From: Vermamoeba vermiformis
Lineage: Eukaryota; Tubulinea; Echinamoebida
Reading direction: 5' to 3'
NCBI GenBank assembly: GCA_045837725.1
Contig: JBEWZL010000056.1
Coordinates: 434,001-498,000, forward strand
Length of the DNA stretch: 64,000 nucleotides
Both the position numbers and the translations under genes were made by a program. Positions 22,139 through 31,846 of this stretch are shown here, in pieces. Position 1 is the first letter of the stretch. Every line of letters begins with the position of its first letter. Below the pieces are notes generated by a model that was not told the DNA's origin, ran no database searches, and was given only the letters and a program-made list of their open reading frames with translations.

Positions 22139-23943
22139 ATGGGAAATCAACACGATAAGCCACATCACGGGCATGCTCCTCGTGAGGGCCACGGCACTGG
22201 TACTATTCACTACAACGCACCAGTTGAACCACCGAAGTTCACCACATTCAGAGACAAATATGAAACTATCGAGCAGGTGCAAGATGCACTTCGATCGGCT
22301 GGCTTAGAGGGCTCCAGTTTAATTATAGGTACTTAAATAATATTCACACTATATATTTGCCTCGTGCACGAGGCTTGATTTCGTCGAGAAAGATAGCCAA
22401 AGCTCTAAATTAATTTTTGAATTATTTTTTTTTGCATCTCCAATATTTTTGGAATTCTTGCTAAGCCTTGATTTTTAGGTATCGACTATACCATCTCTAA
22501 TAAAGATTCTGGCAAAAATACGTTCAATGGACAAAGCCTTCACTCGATCACGCCTAATCAGTGGAATCCCTACCAACAAGTCATTGCAATTATGGGCAAG
22601 ACTCTCGAGGTAATTACCGATACATTACGTATTCATATTGATACGAACACAATGTAAATTGCTCTTTTGAGATTAATCGCGTGAATCTCGATCAACTTTT
22701 TTGACCGTTACAAAGTAAAGTGCTGACTCGATCTAACCTGAAACTTTGCTTATAGGTGTTCGACGATGACAAATTAATACCGGTCTTTGGTTTTGGCGAT
22801 AAATTGACGCAAGACAAGTCAGTTTTCCCGTTCTATCCCGATCGACAGTGCTACACCTTCCAAGAGGTCTTAACACGCTACGCTGAGATCACTCCGCAAG
22901 TTAATATGGCTGGACCTACTTCGTTCGCTCCTTTAATAAGGTAATTACTCAAAACTATGTTACACGAAGCTTGGTTAGCTTGCCACAGCAAAACTTTTTT
23001 GTCGATCTTGGATCGAGCGTTTGTCTGGAACTCATTACCCTTGCTTATCTTACATATATCTTTGCCATTTTTGCTCAGTACTAACGTGCTTGCACACAGG
23101 GAGGCCATTAATATTGTCAAGAAAACCCAGGCATATCATATTTTGGTGATCGTCGCAGATGGACAAGGTAAGATTCAAAAATTGACAAATCGACTTCTAG
23201 TTTTGAAATTATTTTACTCTTGCACAATCATGCTTCGTCCAATTAGTGTGATACAATAAGTTGGACGCCGTATAATGTGCATACATTGACTCGAGTATGA
23301 CAACTAACTCTCGTAATGCATTTTATTCAAATGAACTGGAGATACTAATTTACTCGAACATACATTATTAATACATATACAATCGCCGCATTATTGAGTG
23401 ATAGCTTTAATTAGCTATTTGCTGATAATAGGACGGGATTGTAGGATCTGACATCTGGTCAGATCGAGCAATATTTTTGAGCCCAAAATTACTTCTATTG
23501 ATATCTTATTACTACACTAATATACTAAAAGATACCGTCTTGTTGAATTATTCGTTAATTCGTGTTGTTTAGTGACACCTGACTCGGAGTTCTGTCAAGC
23601 AACAAGCGAGACGCGCCGTGCCATAGTCGAGGCCTCAGAGTACCCACTGTCCATTATACTCATTGGAGTGGGCGATGGACCTTGGGAAGTGATGGAAGAG
23701 TTCGACGATGAGTTGCCACAACGACGCTTTGACAACTTTCAGTTCGTTGATTTCTTCAAGACGATGAAGTACGGTGGTGCCACGCCTCAAGCGCAAGAAG
23801 TGTCCTTCGCCCTCGCAGCATTGCAGGTACGCTATTGCACGATGCTTTATGATAGAGTGCTAATCAGTATTCTTTTTCAATAGGAAATTCCTGAACAATA
23901 TACGGCGATCCGACAACATAACTTGTGGAATAATTGTAAATAA
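22139..23943 (+). CDS. Copine/RGLG-type VWA (vWA-like) domain protein
   Basis: Six exons, ~300 residues. It starts [12 protein letters not shown], a possible N-myristoylation glycine although residue 6 is Asp rather than Ser/Thr. The core has the copine A domain landmarks: [51 protein letters not shown] and [23 protein letters not shown], then [10 protein letters not shown] and [19 protein letters not shown]. The Ca2+/Mg2+ MIDAS starts D-x-T-x-S. There are no C2 domains and no C-terminal RING, so it is neither an animal copine nor a plant RGLG ligase but the stand-alone A domain seen in several protists. Likely a membrane-associated adaptor. Introns are unusually long here (up to ~390 nt near 23170-23570). 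Confidence 0.85.
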
Positions 23944-24096
23944 GACTTGATTGGTATGTAAATAAATATTTGTATAGTTGTACAGTTGCACGTAGTTCTG
24001 GAGCTGCGAAGTTGTTTCTCCGAAAGAATTTGCCCGAGAAGAATTGATTGAGTTTTTGGATTGCGGCAAGAAAGATTCATCTTTACAACTTTAATC

Positions 24097-24903
24097 ATGA
24101 AGCACCACACCTTATTAATTGGTGTTACATTTTCTGTTTTCGTGGCAGTAATGTATGCCACAGAACAGCCCTCCATTGATTCTATCGAGCTGAATTGGCC
24201 TGATAGATTCACCGCGACCGTAGAAGGCAACCAGTACTCCCAAAGATTAAGTTATACATACGACTACATTAACCAAAGAGACAGAATGGAGCAGGCTTCA
24301 AACGTAACTATTCGCACTAAAAACGAAGACAACTCGATCGAAATCCGTTGGAACCGAGACCATGTTGCCCTGCCTGTTAAATGCGAAGAAAAAACCATAG
24401 AAGATTGGTCATTGATGCCTAAGAACTGGTTTTCTTCCTTTAACAAGACCCTAGTTTTCGTTAATACTGCTATGCCGGACTACTCAAGAAACTTCGCAAG
24501 CGTGCAGTTCCAGTGGCGCTTTAGAGTAAGGGCATCGCAATTAGCAAGCTTGTTTTTTGTCCCGAAAACAGTACCACTGCTTAATAACTACCGAGATACG
24601 CCACCTGAATTACAGATCACTAAAGTAAAAAATATTCTGGTGACTGTCATGTCGTCAGCCTTCGATCCCACTTGGCCTCAGGAATGGACGATTGACTTTG
24701 ACCTCCCTGAGCAGTTCAAAAATCAAAATCAATACTTGTATGCCAAGGGTCTTCGATTTTCAGTGAAGAAAACCTTTGTTGAAGAATTGGTCCCGCTCTA
24801 TTTCGACAAATTGTTTGAAGTGCCTTCGTACATCAAAGAATGCACTAGAGTCGATCTTAATCCTCCAACACAACCATCTGATGACGATAATGAAGATTTT
24901 TAA
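24097..24903 (+). CDS. Secreted protein, intronless, LolA-like pattern possible
   Basis: A single open exon of 268 codons. The start at 24097 opens a signal peptide (MKHHTLLIGVTFSVFVAVMY, cleavage near ATEQ). The body has many amphipathic strands with W/Y (for example RLSYTYDYINQRDRM, SVQFQWRFRV) and a few Cys, and the C terminus is acidic (PSDDDNEDF). The start of the mature chain (PDRFTATVEGNQYSQRLSYT) resembles the LolA/LppX-like half-barrel domains found in secreted eukaryotic proteins; this is only a pattern-level suggestion. The lack of introns is unusual for this window. Confidence 0.7.
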   Translation: MKHHTLLIGVTFSVFVAVMYATEQPSIDSIELNWPDRFTATVEGNQYSQRLSYTYDYINQRDRMEQASNVTIRTKNEDNSIEIRWNRDHVALPVKCEEKTIEDWSLMPKNWFSSFNKTLVFVNTAMPDYSRNFASVQFQWRFRVRASQLASLFFVPKTVPLLNNYRDTPPELQITKVKNILVTVMSSAFDPTWPQEWTIDFDLPEQFKNQNQYLYAKGLRFSVKKTFVEELVPLYFDKLFEVPSYIKECTRVDLNPPTQPSDDDNEDF

Positions 24904-24964
24904 TTGTGATTAGTTTAGAGATCGGTCAAGCTTTAATAAATAGAATACATGCCAAATACTTTGA

Positions 24965-26969
24965 TTATTTCCACAAGGCTTGTGAGTACGTGATCAAGGG
25001 CACAAAGATAATTCTCCAAGTGGGTCCTAATGTGTCAGCCAGGGCTTGAATGGTCATTTTGTTTTTGTTCGCGCGCAACGAGATACGGTAAAGATGACAG
25101 CTCAATTCTTTTAATAACAGTTGATTGGAGGCAGGCAACTTCGGTAGTAAGTTCTATCGGACAAAAGGATCACGTTAGTTATTTACATCGACAATCGCTG
25201 GAATTTTTTTACCTTCAAGGTGGCAATTTGCTCGTTCTCGGACAACTCTATAATAAGATTAATATTAGTACTATTAATGGAACATAATAGTAGGCGGGGC
25301 CTGTGTATTGTATATGAGATTGTACGTACTTGACACGTCCATAAAATTCTGTTTTAGGTCACCAAAGATGCTGTCGGGCACTGATTGCAAGTACGCGAAT
25401 ACGACACCACACGCATTGGCAACATCAGCTAGACCATCGTATTGAGGAATAGCACCTATATGTAATATTAATAATAAGTTACACGTATTGAACGGATTCA
25501 TACCCGAATTGAAGATGTATTTGAACTCTTTAATTTTTGCGACGGATCCGCTCTCTTTGTAAACATCTTCTTGGTCAATACCTATAATAAAGTTAATTCT
25601 AATGTATTGTTATTCGAGTATCGGCGTACCAATCCTCTCAATGAATTCAAAGCTGGCCTTTAATGGCAATGGCAACCCGTTGGATCGTCGAAAAGCTTCT
25701 TCGAGCGGTACTCCAAATAAAATTGTTTCTGGGAATAATCTAATAATTTATTGTTAGAATCTGCCTTTTCTTGGCTAAGTGTACTTAAATCGAAAAATTA
25801 AGTGCACGTAATTAGAAAATTTACTCGTTCGTGGTTTTCGGATCCAGCGATTAGGTCCGAGGAATTAATTCGAGCTTCAATATATCTATAGTATATATTA
25901 ATACGTACCCTTCAGATAGCACTTGACAAATGAACGGAATTGTGTTCGAGAATGAAGGTCCAAAACAAATGCCGAGATTATCGATCGTCATCTTGTTCTT
26001 GTCCGATTGCTCCGCAATTCTGCGAAAATAAGCACAAAATTAATACAACAAAATGTAAATGCTCGCTGAAGGAATTTTTACCTGAGTAACAATCTGCAGA
26101 GCATTTTGAACATTTCTCTGCTGCATAATGACAGGCTTTTTAAAGCACGAACCATTGCTTGTTTGTCACGAGAGTCTATTTAAATACATATTAATAAATT
26201 CGGTCAAATTCAAATTTAAAAAACAGATCCGATCTCCTTAAAAATTCGCGACAAGTATGGTTGGAGTTCAGGATATCTCTTGGCTTTGTATAATAATAAT
26301 ATGTAATTATAGGACGTACTTGCAGCAGCGGCAAATTGATCGTAGCTGTTGTCAAATAAAGACGAAGGACTTTGTTGCAAGAATTTAATCATTAGTGACG
26401 CGACTGTATCGATGTCTTTCAGCTCAAATGTGACTGGCTGGCCTATTATTAAAATTAAGAATTAAAAATAGCTCCAAGTTATAAACAATGAACCTCAAAT
26501 GTTCAACTGTAAGTAACAGTTAACCGATCTGAGCCATAAACGTTGTATAAAATGATGCTAAATATTATTGATTACCTCTATTATACATTTCAATGAATCT
26601 GTTCGTATCCATAAGCGAGCCAGGAATCTTGAAAAAGAAATTGAATCAATAAATAAAAATAAAATTTCAATTGTTAATTTAACCTACTCTAAATATGCCT
26701 TCTGAGTCGGTGCCTAAACAGTTTAAACAAATATTAAAAAAATTAATCTGAAATTTAAGTTTGAATTTAACGCCGAAAAATTTACCGTGTGCTTCCAAGT
26801 ACGAGATGCACTCGCGCCAAGGCCTAGGAATGATCCAATCAGGGTCTGACCTACGGGCAGCATCTTCAAAAGTAACGCCGTAGAGCATTTTATTCGGATC
26901 TAACGGTTCTGGTTGAGGCGCATTGTTGTTCTTTTTGTCTTTCTTGTCTTTTTTATCCTTTTTCTCCAT
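24965..26969 (-). CDS. Tandem RhoGAP-domain protein
   Basis: About a dozen exons, ~470 residues. After a Lys/Asp-rich N terminus (MEKKDKKDKKDKK) the first RhoGAP domain begins at MLYGVTFEDAARR and has the arginine-finger loop GIFRIPGS, then CRLLLRIAEQSDKNKMTIDN and LGICFGPSF, so it keeps its catalytic residues. A second domain follows: TILFGVPLEEAFRRS, then EDVYKESGSVAKIKEF where the finger arginine position is Lys, and LPASNQLLLKELSCHLYRI with NKMTIQALADTLGPTW near the end. RhoGAPs speed GTP hydrolysis by Rho/Rac GTPases at the cytoskeleton. The second copy is probably a non-catalytic binding module. Stop TAA at 24965-24967. Confidence 0.85.
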
Positions 26970-27501
26970 ATTTGATTTTAATATGTGGTTTTACTATGAA
27001 TTATATTACTAAGACTCAAACTTCGAGCGCAGTTACGTTAGCTGAAAAAATATGAAAAAAATTGAAATCTCCCATGAACAAGGCGCTTTTTCGTTTTTAT
27101 TATTTTGGTAGCACGCAACGTAGATCAATAACGAGAAACGTGCGAGTCATATAATTTTTCGCTGGTTATTGGCGTAGAGCAGATGTGGATCAGACAGTAA
27201 AAAAAGAAAGTAAAATACGAGTAAGCCTGCAGCAACAGATTAAAATAGCAAATATTGATATACTTAATTATTTGAAGCTTAAATTAAATTGATAATTTTA
27301 TTAATAAGCGAACTAAATTTGATCGCGATCTGCCATTTCGTGAAAATAGCTAAAACGCAATGGAAATCACTTAATTATTTCAAAAATATTATTCAAAGTG
27401 TTTATTCAACATATTCAGACCCTTTCCCCGATAGTAAACTTCGATCGAAAAAGTTTCGGTTACTAATTTTTCCGGATCTCAGACGAAAATCTGCTATTGA
27501 A
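26970..27501. other. Divergent intergenic region
   Basis: About 530 bases between the RhoGAP gene start and the ZIFL-type transporter start. It is AT-rich and must contain both promoters. An in-frame extension of the transporter frame upstream to 27289 has poor composition and I did not use it. No repeat or RNA gene seen. Confidence 0.4.
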
Positions 27502-29545
27502 ATGAAGTTAAACGATCAAATAACGCCACTGCCATGGGCCAAAGTTATACCAGTATATTTAACGCTACTGGCTGAAAGCATCAATGGGTACTCGATCTTC
27601 GCTTACGTTGGCTACATGGTCGCAGATCTGCTTCCAGAATTGCAAGACGATCTTAGAAAATTAGGGTAATATTATATATAAAGTTGCATATAATGTATAA
27701 GGTTATTAATAGAATATTATCAGATATTACGCTGGTTTACTTGGATCTTCCTTTTACGTCGGCCAATTTTTGAGCAGGTAAGGCTCAAAATTAATTAAAT
27801 TAAAATTAAAATTAATTACGTTTATATTAAGCTTCTTTTGGGGCAAAATGTCAGATAAATACGGACGACGGCCAATCATGCTGATCGGAACTTTTGGAAC
27901 GATGATTTCAACGGTCATTTTTGGATTTAGCAAATATTATTGGCTAGCAATTACAGCGAGATTTATCAGCGGCCTATTAAACGGTAATTATCGTATTAAT
28001 ATAATGAGACAGTGGATCTGTGTTGGAACTTGTGAGTTAATTGTTTTTGCCTTTTTAGGAAATATTGGTGTCGTGAAGACTTATCTCGGTGAAGTCACAG
28101 ATTCGACCAATCAGACGCGAGCATTTAGTTACTTTTCATTAACGAGTGGCATTGCTGGCATTAGTAAGTAAAAACTTTTAATTAAAGTACAAAAAAGTAC
28201 AAAACTAATTAAATTGCGTTAATATCATGATATTAATTAATTATATGATTTTAGCTGGTGCCCTTGCTGGCGGATATCTCGCTCGTCCCGCAGGTAAAAT
28301 AAAATTGATAAAATGTGATTTTTTCAATAATTAACCCGATAATTTTTAGTTCAATATCCCGATGCATTTGCAGCTACTGGCATATTCGGAGAATTTCCTT
28401 ATTTGTTAGTGAACAGCTTGACAGGCTTCTGCCTATTTGTCGCGCTTGTTTTGACCTATTTTTATCTCACCGAAAATCCACGCAATAATTTCACGGCATT
28501 GAACAACCTCGAAAATGGCGATAATAGCTTGGAAATGAGTACGGACACAAATGACGAATCAGATTCGATTTATTCGATGAAATCTCTCAGCAAGAGTTTC
28601 GAGGAAGATGATCTGGTAGTCTCAAATTACTATAATCAACAGTCTTGGCCTAAAAAGACGTTGACGAAGATCAAAAAAGCATTTTACAACACTTTTTTGA
28701 AGCCTACGACAGACAAAGACTGGTCCATACTTCGCGATCACGTGGCTTCGTTGGCATGCTGGGTCTATGCCTTATTAGGCTGGATCTTTATTATGCTCGA
28801 TGAAATCTTCCCAGTATGGAGTATAAACAAGACCGAGGACGGGGGGTTGAATTTTCTCACGAAGGACATTGGCACGGTCAGCGCAATTGGTGGGGTCGCG
28901 ATAGTCATCATACAACTGTTCATTTATCACCGTGTGGCCAACAAAATCGGCTTGAAGAACACATTGACCTTCGGATTGTTAGTCACTATTCCGACGTTCT
29001 TTGCGTTCCCGTTCTTGAACTACATCAGATCTAATACCGTGTTGTTTTGGATCTGCATGGGCCTAGTTTACATCGTCAGAAATCTCTGTGGACAGCTGAC
29101 TTTCACTGCGATTATACAAATGATCAATAATAGTGTTTATCCTGAGCATATGGGTGCTACTAACGGACTCGGTAAGTATTACCTATTAAAATTTTTTTGC
29201 CTCAAAATCGCGGATCCACAAACGAAATTTTTCACGAGGAATTTAATTTATTGTTTGGTACCTACGCCTAATAACTTAAATATTACAGGTCAAAGCTTAG
29301 TAGCGTTTTTCCGTATGATTGGTCCGACTATCGGAGGAAGTTTGACATCGTGGAGTTTGCAGCTCAGCATTCCGTGGCACGTTAATCATTTTATTCCATT
29401 TTTGGTGCTGATGGTATTGTTGTTCGGTTTGTACGTGTTGACCGTGGCTAAATTGCCCGCACGATTGAACAAACCGAAACAAGAACAAGATCTGCGAGAA
29501 GCACTCAACGAATTGAATTTCATTGCGTCATCTGAGGAGAATTAA
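27502..29545 (+). CDS. ZIFL-type (zinc-induced facilitator-like) major facilitator transporter
   Basis: Seven exons (27502-about 27668, about 27727-27777, about 27836-27982, about 28060-28164, a short one near 28255, 28350-29171, 29289-29545), ~500 residues and 12 membrane helices. Landmarks: LPWAKVIPVYLTLLAESING, YYAGLLGSSFYVGQFLSSFF, the MFS motif A GKMSDKYGRRPIMLIGTFG, ITARFISGLLNGNIGVVKTY and GALAGGYLARPA, then a long acidic/Ser-rich cytosolic loop and SLVAFFRMIGPTIGGSLTSW. This order matches the ZIFL family of plants, fungi and protists, organellar or plasma-membrane H+-coupled exporters of metal chelators or organic ions. Substrate here is unknown. Start chosen at 27502 because upstream in-frame codons do not look coding. 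Confidence 0.85.
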
Positions 29546-29744
29546 TCACCTCAATGAACTTCTTGGAAATTTTCAGCTATTTTGAAAGCGAATAAACTGT
29601 ACATAGTCAAATTAATCAAAGTAAGTCCTGAAACTGACATTTCAAGAGGTTGACGGCAGTATACGCCCTGTGATGACGAAATGAAGTTTATTGACTAACA
29701 ATGAAAGCTTAGGCTTATCAAAAGCTCTACAAGGCTATGATAAG

Positions 29745-30471
29745 TTAGAGAAACAAGTACGCTAATAAATATGAAAAGCTCGCTACTAGAACAGTTCCGG
29801 AAGATTGCGCGTTCGAAGAACCAACAGTGGCGGGCAATAAGTTAGCAGGAACAGCAATGGGGCCTTCAGTGCCAGGGTTGGAAGCGGTAGGAGTTACTTG
29901 AGTTGAAGGGGTAGTTGTGGTGGTAGGAGCTCCGCCAGCCAGTACGCAATCTGAAAAAAATTAGAAATAATTTCTACGAATTTTTAAATCGCATTCAACT
30001 CACCGACGCCAGCAGGAGAGGCAACAACGTAGCCTTGTTGGCACCTACAATTAATTTGGTTTAAGTACGAGCAATTCTTTCAAAAGTATGAAATGGGACT
30101 AAGGTCGTACTTGCAGCCACAGCAGCCGAGACCACCGTCGCATTCTTCGCCAGTGACTACCTTTCCATCGCCGCAAACTAAAGTCCGAAAGTTATTTTTG
30201 GCTCTGCGATCCGACGTTTTGCGATCGTTTTTCGAAAAGACGACTTACTGGGCTCGCACGAGTTTGAGACTGGGAAAGTTGATCTCCAACCATCAAGACA
30301 TAAGCAATCACCTGCTTGGCAACCAGTGTATCCTTTCTCGCATTGGAATCGACCTGGTTCGCACCCTACATCCGCTGTCAAAATGGTTCTATCTCACGAT
30401 TGTTACGTACAAGCACTGGTATAAGCGACGAAGAATAATTGAAGGGCAATGAGGACTAAGAGACCGCGCAT
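29745..30471 (-). CDS. Small GPI-anchored Cys-rich surface protein
   Basis: Five exons give ~175 residues. Exon 1 (from 30471) encodes the signal peptide MRGLLVLIALQLFFVAYTSA. The mature part is packed with Cys: GCEPGRFQCEKGYTGCQAGD, then CGDGKVVTGEECDGGLGCCG and CQQGYVVASPAG. The CGDG...GEECD motif is the common Cys-rich repeat of secreted proteins (disintegrin-like or Myxococcus-type DUF4215). A Thr/Pro-rich stretch and a C-terminal hydrophobic tail ending the protein indicate a GPI anchor. Likely a cell-surface or secreted adhesive protein; ligand unknown. Confidence 0.75.
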
Positions 30472-30755
30472 TGTGACTTACTAAGAGTTTTTGTTTTGTT
30501 TTGTGTAGTTTGAGTTTGTTAATGAAATGAGGCACCAGCGACGTTGCTTTTAAGCCTTGGAAGTCATGTGGTGCCTTGATATCATTGCGCAGGCATGACT
30601 TTTCCTCGATAAACTCAAAGCTTTTCCGCACTAGGTAATTTTTTGAACAGATTGCTGAAATTTCTAACGATCGGCTAAAAGTGCCAAGATCAGTTTCGGA
30701 ACTTGTCCGAACACCACAATACTGCTATGCTACTGTATATCCGAGAGTAACAGTT

Positions 30756-31788
30756 ATGTATCATTTGGTCTCTACTGTGCGACGCGCCGGATCAGCAATA
30801 ACAGGTAAGTTCGATCGAGTTAATAACATTCGTGCAAACGCGCCCGAAAAATATTAGGCGAAATGTTTCGGCAAATATTAAATTTAAGGCGGCACTTTTG
30901 ATTCGTTTTGTGTCGCTAGATGTTTTTCCTGATTTTTCGTAAATTTTTCTAATTTATTCTAGTTTACCCTGTCTTGTCTAAGAAATACCACGGCAGTTGC
31001 AAATTGCGATCACAAAATCCAAGCTTTGATGACAAAAATTATTGGGATCATAGATACGCCAAGTAATAATATTCAGTGTTTGGATCGAATCATTGCTGAC
31101 TTACAATCGCAGGGAAAGTGACGTCACCGAGTGGTATTCGGCAGATTATACCAGTTTCAAGCATATTTGGAAGAAATTAGTGCCGAAGAAAGCGCAGATC
31201 TTGCATGTCGGATGCGGCAATTCCGGTTGGTACCGAAGTTTTGATTATAACGATTGCTAACTTGGAGAATAGTTGTCCCTCAGCAAATGCACGACGATGG
31301 GTATTTAAACGTGATGAGCATAGACTATTCAAGTGTTGTCATTGACCAAATGAACAAAAAATATTCAGCATCGCATCCGGATCTAAAATGTAAGCCTGAT
31401 AATTCCAAAAGTAATTCGTATATTAAATGACTACTTAGTTGGAGTCATGGACGCATTAGAGTTACAAGAAATTTCGAACGCGTCAGTGGATGTCGTGTTT
31501 GACAAGGGGATGTTGGATTCGATTCTCGCTGGCACAACAGTAATGAATGACAATACGCTGCAAGATATAGAAACTAAAGCTAGAAAGTATAGCGAAGCTA
31601 TTTATCGGGTCTTAAAACCAAATGGGTTCCTATTTTTAATGACCTTCTGTCACGAATCGGATGTGTTTCCAAAATTCGATATTAAAATCAACAAATCTCC
31701 GCGAGTTAATCAAAATGAGCGATGGAGTGCTACAAAAATCTCCGAAAAAGGAAAAGTTCCGTTAATTTTTAAAATCAATAAACGATAA
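30756..31788 (+). CDS. METTL12/EEF1AKMT4-type lysine methyltransferase
   Basis: Five exons, ~240 residues. Landmarks: NYWDHRYAKESDVTEWY, then the SAM loop ILHVGCGNS, MSIDYSSVVIDQM, MDALELQEISNASVDVVFDKG-MLDSILAG and YRVLKPNGFLFLMTF. This is the pattern of the METTL12 (CSKMT) / EEF1AKMT4 / METTL13 family, which methylate lysines of citrate synthase or eEF1A. The first ~25 residues (MYHLVSTVRRAGSAITVYPV) are free of acidic residues and Arg-bearing, like a mitochondrial presequence, which favours a CSKMT-like role. The splice near 31228-31277 is the least certain join. Confidence 0.75.
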
Positions 31789-31846
31789 AAATTTCATCGT
31801 CAAAGATGTTTCAGAATTTAGTTCAGTAATGTTTAAACGGTAGCAA

